Source: Deltaproteobacteria bacterium
GTDB taxonomy: Bacteria; Desulfobacterota; Binatia; Binatales; Binataceae
DNA: 27,860 nt
Direction of reading: 5' to 3'
Assembly (NCBI GenBank): GCA_021799555.1
Contig: JAJZAG010000009.1
Coordinates: forward strand, 1-27,860
Made by a program: the position numbers and the translations under genes. Under the pieces are notes generated by a model. It made no database searches. It saw only the letters and a program-made list of their open reading frames with translations, and was not told where the DNA came from. Numbering within the stretch: the stretch's first letter is position 1; every line of letters begins with the position of its first letter. Positions 1-10,563 of the stretch are shown one piece after another.

Positions 1-453
1 ACCGTCGCGGTCGATGCTCTCGACTCGCACCGGCTTTACGCTACGACCGGGCGCGGCTTCTACATCTCCGAAAACGGCGGCGGTTCGTGGCGTCACGTCC
101 GCGACGGCCTCGATCGCACCTATACGGTGCCGCTGCTCGTCGAAAGTGAGCGCGGCAATTCGATTTTCACAGCCGCAGCGGCGGGGCCTCCACCGACCTG
201 GACGGGGAGCCAATTCGGTGCCAATGCGATGGTTTATCAGAGCCACGATCGCGGCGCCTCGTTCACCGCGCTCGCAGTCGAGCATCGATGTGAGCGCGGG
301 ATGCTGATGCGAATGCGGGCGGATGCGGAGCGCGGCGGATTTTTCGGCGTCACGACCGACGGCCGCGTCCTTCGCCTGAGCGCCGACGGCGCGGCGTTGG
401 ATACGATCGCGGAGAAGCTGCCGCCCGCGCACGACCTCGTCGCGCTGCCTTAG
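1..453 (+). CDS. BNR/Ycf48-like repeat protein, C-terminal part (5' truncated)
   Basis: The reading frame is open from the first base and ends at TAG 451-453, so only the last 150 residues are visible. Repeats of the kind LYATTGRGFYISENGGGSW and YQSHDRGASFT match the beta-propeller blades of BNR/sialidase-like and Ycf48-like proteins, where an Asp/Asn-x-Gly-x-Ser/Thr-Trp/Phe turn closes each blade. Such proteins are often exported or assist assembly of complexes, but many are uncharacterised, so no specific role is assigned. The N-terminus, including any signal peptide, lies outside the window. The next gene starts about 50 bases downstream on the same strand and may be cotranscribed. The family call is fairly secure; the function is unknown. 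Confidence 0.7.
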   Translation, partial: TVAVDALDSHRLYATTGRGFYISENGGGSWRHVRDGLDRTYTVPLLVESERGNSIFTAAAAGPPPTWTGSQFGANAMVYQSHDRGASFTALAVEHRCERGMLMRMRADAERGGFFGVTTDGRVLRLSADGAALDTIAEKLPPAHDLVALP

Positions 454-504
454 ACGAGCGACGCGGTGTCGATTGCGCGCCGCAACCGAATTGCGGAATC
501 TGCA

Positions 505-1083
<579 letters not shown>

Positions 1084-1098
1084 TACAGAATAAGCCGC

Positions 1099-1950
1099 TT
1101 ACGCCGCGATGAATTCGCGCAGAACCGTGAAGTAGCGCTCGGGGGCGTCGGCGGCGATGCCGTGGCCCGCGTGCGCGAAGCGCTCGAAGCGCACCAGATG
1201 CGCCGGCAGCTTCGCGACCATTTGCTCCGAGTAGAACGGCGGCGTGATCGGATCATCCTCGCCGGCCAGCACCAGGGTCGGACATTTGATCCGTGCAAGA
1301 TCGTCGAGGTAGTCGAAAGTGTAATCCTCATTGTCGCGAAATGAGCGCATCACGTCGAACTTCCAGATCTGCCGCGCGTCTTTTTCCGGATCGTACGGAA
1401 CGCGCGTGTAAAGCGGTCGGCACAGTCGGACAAATTCGCGGAACTGATCGCTGGTCGGCGCCTCTCCGCACAAAAATCCGCGCGCGGCGTCCCCAGCCGC
1501 TTTGCCGCCCAACCGCTCGAACACCGCCGCCTCGCGCTCCGGGTCGGGCCGCCCTGCGCGGGTCGAGCACAGAATGAGTTTGCCGGGATGGCCGGGATGT
1601 CGGGTTGCGTAGGCGGCGGCGACGAATCCGCCGAACGACAAGCCAAGCACAATCGGCTTATCGATCTCCAGCGCGTCGCAGAACGCCACCACGTCGTCAG
1701 CCCATCGCGCGAGCCGCCACTGGTCGGGAGCGCCTACGTCGCTGCGCCCTTGTCCGCGATGGTCGACGTAGATCACCTGCGCGATATCGGCAAGCGCGCC
1801 GTACGCGGGCTTGAACGAGGCGTGATCGCCGCCCGGTCCCCCGTGCAGGAGCAAGACGGTCGGAACTTCCCGCATTGCCGCACCCTCGGCCCTGAGCTTT
1901 GCGCCCTCGACATCGAAGAACATTCGGATTTCTCCAACCTGCACGCGCAT
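1099..1950 (-). CDS. alpha/beta-fold hydrolase (proline iminopeptidase-like)
   Basis: A 283-residue alpha/beta hydrolase. Visible landmarks are the oxyanion-hole loop HGGPGG (residues 36-41), DHRGQGRS, the nucleophile elbow GLSFGG with Ser105, Asp233 in GEDDPITP, and His263 in HAGHG. The HGGPGG and DHRGQGRS combination is typical of proline iminopeptidases and related prolyl or ester hydrolases, but the substrate cannot be read from sequence. ATG 1950 is chosen because GGAGG sits seven bases upstream; an in-frame start at 1980 would add ten residues with no better signal. There is no signal peptide, so it is probably cytosolic. It is convergent with the TMEM175-type gene, ends 15 bases from it, and is divergent from trxA. 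Confidence 0.88.
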   Translation of the reverse strand: MRVQVGEIRMFFDVEGAKLRAEGAAMREVPTVLLLHGGPGGDHASFKPAYGALADIAQVIYVDHRGQGRSDVGAPDQWRLARWADDVVAFCDALEIDKPIVLGLSFGGFVAAAYATRHPGHPGKLILCSTRAGRPDPEREAAVFERLGGKAAGDAARGFLCGEAPTSDQFREFVRLCRPLYTRVPYDPEKDARQIWKFDVMRSFRDNEDYTFDYLDDLARIKCPTLVLAGEDDPITPPFYSEQMVAKLPAHLVRFERFAHAGHGIAADAPERYFTVLREFIAA

Positions 1951-2085
1951 TGAATCGCCTCCGAATCTCCTGCGTAGCATCGAACGAGTGCGGACCGGAA
2001 ACGCTCACCGACTGGATCGCCTGAGCCAATCTTGCGCCAGGATGCGCGGGTTTTCATCGCCAAACCTGCCCTGGGCGGACCTTCC

Positions 2086-2114
2086 TTGACTGGATGATCC
2101 GTCGTACTTATGTT
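2086..2114 (+). promoter_or_regulatory. sigma-70 promoter of trxA
   Basis: TTGACT at 2086-2091 and TATGTT at 2109-2114 are separated by exactly 17 bases. The predicted transcript starts around 2121, giving a leader of about 30 bases with GAGGAG ahead of the thioredoxin ATG at 2151. The match was found by eye and transcription is not proven. Confidence 0.6.
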
Positions 2115-2150
2115 CAGATTAGCAACGCTACCGCGAGGAGAGTGATTTCA

Positions 2151-2486
2151 ATGGCCAGCGAGAATATCGTTCACGTTACCGACAGTAACTTCGAGCAGGA
2201 AGTCCTCAAATCCTCGACTCCGGTGCTGATTGATTTCTGGGCGCCGTGGTGCGGACCGTGCAAGGCGATCGCGCCGATCGTTGACGAGTTAGCCGCGCAA
2301 TATGCGGGCCGTTTGAAGGTTGTGAAGATGAATGTTGACGATAACCAGAGCACGCCAGCGCGTTATGGAGTGCGTGGAATTCCCAACCTGATCATTTTCA
2401 AAGGCGGCCAAGTCAAGGAACAGATCGTCGGCGCGGTGCCGCGCAATCATCTGGTCCGGGCCGTCGATCACGCGCTCGAAGCCTGA
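2151..2486 (+). CDS. trxA: thioredoxin
   Basis: A 111-residue thioredoxin, the cytosolic dithiol reductant for ribonucleotide reductase and other disulfide-containing enzymes. The active site WCGPC is at residues 33-37 within LIDFWAPWCGPCKAIAP. The buried Asp (LIDFW), the cis-proline loop RGIPNL and the GAVPRN turn before the last helix are all present, and the length is normal. ATG 2151 is preceded by GAGGAG at a spacing of about ten bases. The frame is open further upstream to 2094, but that extension has no family counterpart and would overlap the promoter. It is a single-gene unit, convergent with the CvpA-like gene. Confidence 0.95.
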   Translation: MASENIVHVTDSNFEQEVLKSSTPVLIDFWAPWCGPCKAIAPIVDELAAQYAGRLKVVKMNVDDNQSTPARYGVRGIPNLIIFKGGQVKEQIVGAVPRNHLVRAVDHALEA

Positions 2487-2510
2487 GCGGGCGCCGCGCA
2501 TCGCGCGGAC

Positions 2511-3098
2511 TCATTTCGATCCAGTCGGTGACGCCGCGGAACCCGCTTGCGTGTGCGTCACCGTTCTTTCCGCTTCAGTGATCCAATAGCGCATCAGCGT
2601 GTTGCGATTATTCTCGTAAGCCTCTTTGGCCTCTTGCGGAATATACCGCACCAGCATCTCGTTATACTCGATCAACATCGGCGCCAGCCGCGAGTTTTGC
2701 AGAATCCCGGCGCCCGGCGGCAGAATCGCCGTCAGCAGCATCACCGCGATTCCCATCGCAACGCAGGTCAAGGTCGCGCCAAGCGCGCTGCCGGCGAGCC
2801 GATCGGCCCAGCTTAGATGGACGACCTGGGTCAACCTGATCGCGGTGGTGCCGACCATTTCGATCGCGGAAAATATCACCACGAACACAGCAATATAGCC
2901 GATAACCGAAGCCGCCGTGGCGCCTGCGCCAAACTCGTGCTGCGCGATCTGCCCGGCTCGCGTGTAATAGACCGACGCTACGTAAATCGCGCCAAGCAGG
3001 GCGAGCGCCGAAGTAATCATGCGGAGCAATCCTTGTCGCAGGCCGTAGATCGCACCCGCCGCGGCGACGCCGATGACCAGGAAATCGAATGCATTCAT
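2511..3098 (-). CDS. cvpA: CvpA family membrane protein
   Basis: A 195-residue protein with four hydrophobic helices. It starts MNAFDFLVIGVAAAGAIYGL and continues with RQGLLRMITSALALLGAIY, the typical CvpA opening. WADRLAGSALGA after the third helix matches the family motif (D-R-x-x-G). CvpA proteins are inner-membrane proteins linked to colicin V production and envelope stress tolerance; their biochemical activity is not settled. ATG 3098 is chosen over 3161 because the family begins with this hydrophobic segment. The hydrophilic C-terminal tail, about 45 residues, is family-variable. It is divergent from asnS, with a 91-base gap that must hold both promoters. Confidence 0.85.
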   Translation of the reverse strand: MNAFDFLVIGVAAAGAIYGLRQGLLRMITSALALLGAIYVASVYYTRAGQIAQHEFGAGATAASVIGYIAVFVVIFSAIEMVGTTAIRLTQVVHLSWADRLAGSALGATLTCVAMGIAVMLLTAILPPGAGILQNSRLAPMLIEYNEMLVRYIPQEAKEAYENNRNTLMRYWITEAERTVTHTQAGSAASPTGSK

Positions 3099-3189
3099 AC
3101 TTTTCGCAATGAGGCTACCCGAAGCTCCGGCGTGTTGCGATGCGGTCGCGATTCTCCGCAACGCGCTCCGATATGCTTAAATAGGACCT

Positions 3190-4488
3190 ATGTCGTGGGT
3201 CTATATCGAGGATCTCCCCGGCCACGCCGGCGACGAAGTGACGCTCCGCGGATGGCTGTACAACAAACGCTCGAGCGGCAAAATCCATTTCCTGCTCCTC
3301 CGCGACGGGACGGGGCTATGCCAATGCGTCGCGTCCAAGGCCGACCTTGGCGATGAGGCTTTCGCCGCCGCCGATCACATGGGGCAGGAAACTTCGCTCG
3401 AGGTCACCGGCGTGGTGCGCGAGGACCAGCGCGCGCCGGGCGGATTCGAGCTGACGCTAAAGAGCTATCGGCTGGTCGCGTCTTCGGTCGATTATCCGAT
3501 CACGCCAAAGGAACACGGGGTTGCCTTCTTGCTCGACAAGCGGCATCTGTGGGTGCGCTCGTCGCGCCAACACGCGATTTTGCGCATCCGCAGCGAAGTC
3601 GCGCAGGCATGCAGAGATTTCTTTGCCGAACGCCGCTTCGTGCTGTTTGACGCGCCGATTCTGACCCCGACTTCGTGCGAGGGCACCACCAATCTTTTCG
3701 AGCTTGATTATTTCCAGGAACGCAAAGCCTATCTGACGCAGAGCGGACAGCTCTATGCGGAAGCAGGCGCGCTCGCTTTCGGCAAGGTCTACTGCTTCGG
3801 TCCAACCTTTCGCGCCGAGAAGTCGAAGACTCGGCGTCATCTGACGGAATTCTGGATGGTCGAGCCCGAGGCCGCGTACTTCAAACTCGACGACGACATG
3901 GCGCTCGCCGAAGATTTCGTTTCTTACATCGTGCGTCGCGTGCTCGAACGCCGCGCCGCCGAGCTCAAAACTCTCGAACGCGATACCGCGATGCTCGAAG
4001 CCTCGACCAAAACGCCCTACCCTCGAATCACGTATGACGAAGCAATAGGGCGCCTGAAAGCGAAAGGCGCCATCGTCAATTGGGGCGACGACTTCGGCGG
4101 CGACGAAGAGACGCTTTTGTCGAGCGAATTCGATCGCCCCGTGATGGTGCATCGCTACCCGACCGCGTGCAAAGCCTTTTACATGAAGCAGGACCCGGCG
4201 CGGCCCGAGCTGGCGCTATGCGTCGATATGCTCGCGCCCGAAGGCCACGGCGAGATTATCGGCGGCGGACAGCGCGAGGACGATTACCAAACGCTCAAAG
4301 ACAAAATCCTCGCACACGGCCTGCCGCTCGAACCGTTTGAATGGTACCTCGACCTGCGCCGCTACGGATCGGTTCCCCACGCCGGCTTCGGGATGGGCAT
4401 CGAACGGATGACAGGATGGCTCTGCGGAATCCATCACATCCGCGAATGCATCCCGTTCCCGCGCATGATGGAACGCCTCGAACCGTAA
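3190..4488 (+). CDS. asnS: asparaginyl-tRNA synthetase
   Basis: A 432-residue class IIb aminoacyl-tRNA synthetase that charges tRNA-Asn with asparagine. The N-terminal OB-fold anticodon-binding domain (about residues 1-105, with VTLRGWLYNKRSSGKIHFLLLR split over two strands) is followed by the catalytic core. Motif 2 is at about residue 207 (FRAEKSKTRRHLTEFWM), and motif 3 at about residue 399 (GFGMGIERMTGWLCG). EFWMVEPE and GGGQRED are typical of AsnRS rather than AspRS. FRAEKSKTRRHL also resembles the archaeal-like AsnRS branch. The start ATG has AGGACC just upstream. It appears monocistronic and is followed by an inverted repeat. Confidence 0.95.
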   Translation: MSWVYIEDLPGHAGDEVTLRGWLYNKRSSGKIHFLLLRDGTGLCQCVASKADLGDEAFAAADHMGQETSLEVTGVVREDQRAPGGFELTLKSYRLVASSVDYPITPKEHGVAFLLDKRHLWVRSSRQHAILRIRSEVAQACRDFFAERRFVLFDAPILTPTSCEGTTNLFELDYFQERKAYLTQSGQLYAEAGALAFGKVYCFGPTFRAEKSKTRRHLTEFWMVEPEAAYFKLDDDMALAEDFVSYIVRRVLERRAAELKTLERDTAMLEASTKTPYPRITYDEAIGRLKAKGAIVNWGDDFGGDEETLLSSEFDRPVMVHRYPTACKAFYMKQDPARPELALCVDMLAPEGHGEIIGGGQREDDYQTLKDKILAHGLPLEPFEWYLDLRRYGSVPHAGFGMGIERMTGWLCGIHHIRECIPFPRMMERLEP

Positions 4489-4493
4489 AGTAA

Positions 4494-4534
4494 GCGCGGA
4501 TTTCGCAGCTTCGTCGGATTCCGAAAATCCGCGC
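4494..4534 (+). terminator. inverted repeat downstream of asnS, possible transcript end
   Basis: GCGCGGATTT at 4494-4503 pairs perfectly with AAATCCGCGC at 4525-4534 around a 21-base loop, starting five bases after the asnS stop. No T-run follows on the plus strand, so a classical Rho-independent terminator is not shown. It may stabilise the 3' end or work with Rho. Confidence 0.35.
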
Positions 4535-4618
4535 ACCGGCGGCGGCCAATTGCCCGCTTGCCGCGACCGGCGACACCAGACTCTCGCATCCGAGTCGCGG
4601 GCCATTCCGGGCGCACCG

Positions 4619-4655
4619 AAAAAGCGGCGCCGATCGGATTGGATCGGCGCCGCTT
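4619..4655 (-). terminator. Rho-independent terminator of the DUF1329 gene
   Basis: AAGCGGCGCCGATC (4622-4635) and GATCGGCGCCGCTT (4642-4655) form a perfect 14-bp stem with a six-base loop. Read on the minus strand the stem runs straight into TTTTT, about 30 bases after the stop of the DUF1329 gene. On the plus strand no T-run follows, so it should terminate the reverse gene more strongly than asnS. Confidence 0.75.
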
Positions 4656-4685
4656 GCTCGGATCGATTCGCAATCCGAATTCTAT

Positions 4686-5984
4686 CTACGGCGCCGCCGC
4701 AACCATCGACTTCACCGTGCAAAAATCCTTCGACACGGCGCCCATGTTGATGTACCAGCATTCGCGCTCGGGCGTATGCTGCCCCGGCAGATAGCACATC
4801 GTCGAGACATTGCCCTGCACGTCGATCGACGCGGCCCCCACCACAAATTCGCGCTTGAACGGATAAACCGCGACCCGCGCATCAGGCACCGGGCGGTCGC
4901 GATATGTCAGCCAATAGATGTGCGAACGCCACAGTTGCCCGCGCCGATCATAGGTGTCGATATACGGCTCGAACCACGCCTCGGCGTCCAGATAGATCAC
5001 CGTGTCACGATCGAGCGCCGACGGCGCATCTTTGCGATCGCGCCGCGGAATCGCGTCGACGATGAACATCCGGCGCATCTCCCACGCCTCCGGACACGCG
5101 GTCGCCCCGCCGTCGTACGGACAGGTCATCTCCGGCGAATGAGTCGCGTTCACGCTCGCCAGCATCTCGCGCATCCCAAGAAAACGGTAATTGTATTGTT
5201 CGGTCTTGGGATTGAAGCCCGAATAGTGATCGGGATCATAGGTCTGAGTGCCAGTGGCCGTACTCATCATCGCCTCGTTCAGGCGCCGCACCCGGCGCGT
5301 CCCCGGCGTCCAGTCCCAGCTATCGTCGCCTTTGTTGGGATCCGTGTAGCGCCACCGAATCAGCCCCTGCCCGCGCGACTCCTCCGGCGCAAGAATCGGG
5401 TACAGCGCGAACAGCCACATCCGCCCCGTTATGCGATAGTCTGGATCGATCGGCAACGGATCCACTTCGGTGCGCCCGACCAAATCGTAGCCGGCGTAAT
5501 GCCCGATCTCGATATCGTTGATTATCCGCTGGTCCTGCCCGGGTTTAACGTACTGGGTCTGGCAGTCATAGAAGCGGAGATCGTAATCGTCGCTCGTGAT
5601 CGGTCGAAACACGTTGTTCCACACCAGCTTGATCGCAAGGTCCGGGTCGTTTGTGTCGTTCAGCGGAAACGGCTGACCGGCCACGTATCCGACCACCGTC
5701 CGGCGATCTTCGCTGAGCCGCACCTGGCCCGAATATTTCTCGGTCGCCTCACGATACGGCGGCGGCCATTCAATACGCGTGGTCGGCACGATGTTCATGC
5801 GCATCCCATGCGCCACCGCGTAATAGACGCCGGGCGACACGAGGTTTCTGACTGCCGACGCGTTTTGCGGCGCAATGGTTTGACCCGGCCTCACTTCGGC
5901 GCGAGCCCCCGGCGATGCGATCATCAGCGAAGCTATACAGGATGCGATCGTCGAAAGCGTCTTTCCCCACTTACGCTTTGCCAT
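4686..5984 (-). CDS. exported DUF1329 protein
   Basis: A 432-residue secreted or periplasmic protein. The N-terminus MAKRKWGKTL plus a hydrophobic stretch ending SPGARA is a signal peptide, with probable cleavage after ARA at about residue 30. The mature part shows DUF1329 traits: RIEWPPPYREATEKYSGQV, YVAGQPFP, a repeated W-N-V/D-W pattern (VWNNVFRP, DDSWDWTPGTRRVRR), and PYIDTYDRRGQLWRSH near the end. DUF1329 proteins resemble the LolA/LolB-like outer-membrane lipoprotein-sorting fold and are often coded near RND/MMPL exporters, but no exporter is seen here. ATG 5984 is chosen because GGGAGG lies just upstream; the frame is open to 6026. It is divergent from the tag gene and followed by a strong terminator. 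Confidence 0.82.
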   Translation of the reverse strand: MAKRKWGKTLSTIASCIASLMIASPGARAEVRPGQTIAPQNASAVRNLVSPGVYYAVAHGMRMNIVPTTRIEWPPPYREATEKYSGQVRLSEDRRTVVGYVAGQPFPLNDTNDPDLAIKLVWNNVFRPITSDDYDLRFYDCQTQYVKPGQDQRIINDIEIGHYAGYDLVGRTEVDPLPIDPDYRITGRMWLFALYPILAPEESRGQGLIRWRYTDPNKGDDSWDWTPGTRRVRRLNEAMMSTATGTQTYDPDHYSGFNPKTEQYNYRFLGMREMLASVNATHSPEMTCPYDGGATACPEAWEMRRMFIVDAIPRRDRKDAPSALDRDTVIYLDAEAWFEPYIDTYDRRGQLWRSHIYWLTYRDRPVPDARVAVYPFKREFVVGAASIDVQGNVSTMCYLPGQHTPERECWYINMGAVSKDFCTVKSMVAAAP

Positions 5985-6267
5985 CTTCTGACCTCCCTGC
6001 GCTGCCGTACCTTCAAAGGAATGCATTATTTTTCCTTGTCGGGCTTATCCGGGCAGCGTTCGCCTAAATCCTACAATCTGACGTATCAATCTGCACAACT
6101 TGTATCAAGGGGGCCCTGAGGCAGGTCCGGGTGCGTCCGAGGTTAAGCAGGATACGCCGCTCGCATTAGTTGCGATGAAAACGCCGTAAGTGGCAGGATG
6201 CGCGCTCGGAACGATACTTGGTTATTTTGCCGCGGCTTTCGCGGCGCGGGCTTTTCAGGCTCCGACG

Positions 6268-6834
6268 ATGACGAATTTCAAACGATGTCCATGGGCCGTC
6301 AGCGATTTGGCCGTCGCCTACCACGATCGCGAATGGGGCGTGCCCGTTCATGACGACCGCAAGCTTTTCGAGTTCCTCATCCTCGAGGGCGCGCAGGCGG
6401 GCCTCAGTTGGGAAACGATCCTGCGCAAGCGCGAGAATTATCGCGCCGCGTTCGCCGGTTTCGATCCCGCCGCGGTCGCGCGCTTCGACCGCCGCAAGCT
6501 CGCTCGCCTGATGGACGATCCGGGAATCGTGCGAAATCGTCTGAAGATCGACGCGGCGGTGCGCAACGCAAAAGCGTTCGTCAAGATTCAGGACGAGTTC
6601 GGAAGCTTCGACAAGTTCATCTGGCGCTTCGTGGACGACCGTCCGCTGCGCAATCGCTGGAGATCGATCAACCAGGTGCCGTCCCGCACCGCGCAGTCCG
6701 ACGCGATCAGCAAGGAATTAAAGCGCCGCGGATGCGGATTCGTCGGCTCGACGATTTGCTACGCCTTCATGCAGGCCGTCGGGATGGCCAACGACCATCT
6801 CGTCACCTGCTTCCGCCACGCCGAGATTCGATAG
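6268..6834 (+). CDS. tag: DNA-3-methyladenine glycosylase I
   Basis: A 188-residue base-excision repair enzyme that removes 3-methyladenine from alkylated DNA. The zinc-snap ligands known from E. coli Tag appear at matching places: Cys7 (RCPWA), His19 (AYHDREWG), and His177 and Cys181 (NDHLVTC). Also visible are FEFLILEGAQAGLSWETIL, with the substrate-pocket Glu and Trp, and the RNRLKI stretch of the helix-hairpin-helix fold. ATG 6268 gives the standard length of about 187 residues; the open frame upstream to 6190 would add an Ala-rich tail not found in the family. It is convergent with rpoD, 19 bases apart, and no terminator is visible between them. Confidence 0.94.
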   Translation: MTNFKRCPWAVSDLAVAYHDREWGVPVHDDRKLFEFLILEGAQAGLSWETILRKRENYRAAFAGFDPAAVARFDRRKLARLMDDPGIVRNRLKIDAAVRNAKAFVKIQDEFGSFDKFIWRFVDDRPLRNRWRSINQVPSRTAQSDAISKELKRRGCGFVGSTICYAFMQAVGMANDHLVTCFRHAEIR

Positions 6835-6853
6835 ATAGCGGCTAGGACCCTGC

Positions 6854-8644
<1,791 letters not shown>

Positions 8645-9030
8645 CCGTGCGGACCTGGCGACCTGACGCGGCTCATGCTCTCGCGCCGACCGATATTGTT
8701 GAAACTGGCCGACGATAGAAATGCTTCAATAATACAGGCTAGCTCGACTAGGCAAGGCGAGCGTGCCGAACTGACGATTTTATGCGGCGTCCAAAACCGA
8801 GTCAAATTAACCCTGAACTTCACAACGTCAGGCCTTTAGCGGCGAATCGCCGGCGGCGAGCTACTCAATACATTATACGCACGAAACGGTTCACGCGCTG
8901 CAACGCGATCCTCGCCGAAGCTTCGCCTGAGCCCGCCGAATATCTCGATGCGCTGGAAGACATTCGCGAGAAGTGATATTTTCCCTGCCGTGAACGCAAG
9001 GCTCGCCAATCGGGCTGTTGGGAGCCGGCG
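8645..9030. other. intergenic region between divergent rpoD and GFA genes
   Basis: This 386-base stretch lies between divergent genes. It holds a candidate rpoD promoter and AT-richer patches (around 8690-8740 and 8805-8880) compared with the flanking genes. A 64-codon open frame at 8782-8976 has no recognisable product and no good ribosome site. No RNA gene or repeat was recognised. Confidence 0.5.
8872..8877 (-). promoter_or_regulatory. candidate -10 box for rpoD
   Basis: On the minus strand the sequence reads TATAAT, a perfect -10 hexamer, about 230 bases ahead of the rpoD start. The -35 region is poor: TTGCAG lies 20 bases upstream of it. A weaker TATTAT at 8729-8734 with TTGCCT at 8750-8755 (15-base spacer) lies nearer the gene. 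More than one promoter is possible. Confidence 0.35.
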
Positions 9031-9432
9031 ATGACCACTCGTCGAGCCGAATGTTCCTGCGGCCGGCTTTCTGCAACATGCTCCGGAGAGCCTTTCCGCA
9101 TCGCGGTGTGCCACTGCCTGGCCTGCAAGCGAAAAACCGGCAGCGCATTCGGCTTTGGCGCTTGGTTTCGCGAGAACGACGTGGTGCTCGAGGGGCAAGC
9201 GGTCGAATTCGTTCGTGTCGGCGACGAGGGCGGCCGCATCACGAATAGCTTCTGCCCAATTTGCGGCACCACCCTGTCCTGGAAGATCGACCGCGCCCCT
9301 GGCGCCGTTGCAATATCAGCAGGAGCTTTTGCGGACCTTTCTTTCCCGTCCCCATCCGTGTCCGTTTACCATGAGAGCCGACGGTATCCCTGGGTCGACA
9401 TATGCGCCGAGGCGCTTAAGAAGCGCGGCTGA
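9031..9432 (+). CDS. GFA/CENP-V fold zinc protein
   Basis: A 133-residue protein of the glutathione-dependent formaldehyde-activating (GFA) fold. Zinc-binding cysteines are visible at C8 and C10 (ECSCG), C27, C29 and C32 (CHCLACKRKTG), and C75 and C78 (FCPICGTT), the standard seven-cysteine pattern. SAFGFGAWF and the C-terminal YHESRRYPW also fit. The family was named after a formaldehyde-scavenging enzyme, but most members have no proven substrate, so enzymatic function is left open. The ATG has GGGAG about seven bases upstream. The cation antiporter gene follows on the same strand after about 100 bases. Confidence 0.88.
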   Translation: MTTRRAECSCGRLSATCSGEPFRIAVCHCLACKRKTGSAFGFGAWFRENDVVLEGQAVEFVRVGDEGGRITNSFCPICGTTLSWKIDRAPGAVAISAGAFADLSFPSPSVSVYHESRRYPWVDICAEALKKRG

Positions 9433-9533
9433 GACTGAGCGTCTGAATCTTCAGCGTGAATCCGCGAACGCGGTCGCCAAATTTCGCGCGGCGCTGGAAA
9501 TGATCGGCCGGGAACCATATCCTCGGGCCGAAA

Positions 9534-10553
9534 ATGGCCATTCATGCGATTATCCTGGCGCTCAGCTTCGCGATAATCCTCGCCGGCTCCGAGCTTTTCA
9601 CCAACGGGATCGAATGGATGGGCAAGCGGCTCGATATCGCCGAGGCCGCCGTCGGCAGCCTCCTTGCCGCCGTCGGAACCGCTCTGCCCGAAACCTTTAT
9701 CCCTGCCGTCGCGCTCCTGACCGGACGCGATAGCGCCGCCGCCCACGACGCGGTTGGCGTCGGCGCGATTATCGGCGCACCGCTGATGCTCTCGACGATC
9801 GCGCTGTTTGTGATGGGATGCGCGGCGATCGGTTTTCGGCGCCGCCGCCGGCGAATCGCGCTGCGCGTCAGACGCGAAGACGGACGCCGCGACCTGTCCT
9901 TCTTTTTCCCCATCTTTCTCGCCGCCGTGATCCTGGGTACCTTGCGCCTCGGCTTGGTCGCGCGCCACCTTGCCGCCGGCGCGCTGCTCCTCGCGTACGC
10001 GGGGTACTGCGTCGTGATGCTGCGGCTTAAGCGCGCCGCCGATGCGGAGGTCGAGCACGGCCTGTACATCGAAACAATCTTGAGCGGCGCGGGCGACGAT
10101 CCGCGCGCCTTCGCGATCCTTCTCCAGGTCATATTCGGCACCGGCGCGATTCTGCTCGGCGCCGTCGAGTTCGTCGATCAGGTGATTCTCTTCTCCCGCC
10201 ACGCTGGACTTAACCCCGGAGTGCTGTCGCTGATTCTGAGTCCGCTCGCGACCGAGCTGCCTGAGAAATACAACTCGGTCGTATGGATCCGGCAAAGCAA
10301 AGATCACCTGGCTCTGGCTAACATCACGGGCGCGATGGTGTTCCAGTCGTGCATCCCGGTCGCGCTCGGACTTGCGTTCACACCGTGGATCCTGCCCGCG
10401 CCGGAGCTGCTGGCGGCTACGATCGCGCTCGCGTCGGTTGTGCTCCTGTACATAAATCTGCGCGACTCGGAACTCGGAACCCCTACGCTGATGATCGGAG
10501 GGGCGGCGTACGGGATTTTTCTGGGCGGCCTCGTGTGGCTTCGCGTGCTGTAA
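9534..10553 (+). CDS. CaCA-family sodium/calcium antiporter
   Basis: A 339-residue integral membrane protein with about ten hydrophobic helices and two inverted alpha-repeats that carry the ion site. Repeat 1 is GSLLAAVGTALPETFIPAVA (Glu in ALPE). Repeat 2 is SPLATELPEKYNSVVWIRQS followed by ANITGAMVFQS. The G-T-x-L-P-E and A-T-E-L-P-E cores are the signature of CaCA exchangers. The cytosolic link between the halves is short and Arg-rich (GFRRRRRRIALRVRR), obeying the positive-inside rule. Such proteins extrude calcium or exchange cations; the exact ion is not determinable here. The ATG has no strong Shine-Dalgarno. It follows the GFA gene and precedes the compound palindrome. Confidence 0.85.
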   Translation: MAIHAIILALSFAIILAGSELFTNGIEWMGKRLDIAEAAVGSLLAAVGTALPETFIPAVALLTGRDSAAAHDAVGVGAIIGAPLMLSTIALFVMGCAAIGFRRRRRRIALRVRREDGRRDLSFFFPIFLAAVILGTLRLGLVARHLAAGALLLAYAGYCVVMLRLKRAADAEVEHGLYIETILSGAGDDPRAFAILLQVIFGTGAILLGAVEFVDQVILFSRHAGLNPGVLSLILSPLATELPEKYNSVVWIRQSKDHLALANITGAMVFQSCIPVALGLAFTPWILPAPELLAATIALASVVLLYINLRDSELGTPTLMIGGAAYGIFLGGLVWLRVL

Positions 10554-10563
10554 GAAAAAAACC

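Noticed and set aside
2494..2508. Short CCGCGC/GCGCGG hairpin between trxA and cvpA
   Set aside because: The stem is only 6 bp with a 3-base loop and no T-run on either side, so it was not called a terminator.
3099..3189. Promoter search between cvpA and asnS
   Set aside because: TTGCGA and TATGCT are present but 31 bases apart; no credible pair was found.
4776..6119. 447-codon plus-strand frame opposite the DUF1329 gene
   Set aside because: The reverse strand has a signal peptide, family motifs, a ribosome site and a terminator; the plus frame is a codon-bias shadow.
8782..8976. 64-codon open frame upstream of rpoD
   Set aside because: No recognisable domain, no clear ribosome site and overlap with the probable rpoD promoter; likely chance in GC-rich DNA.
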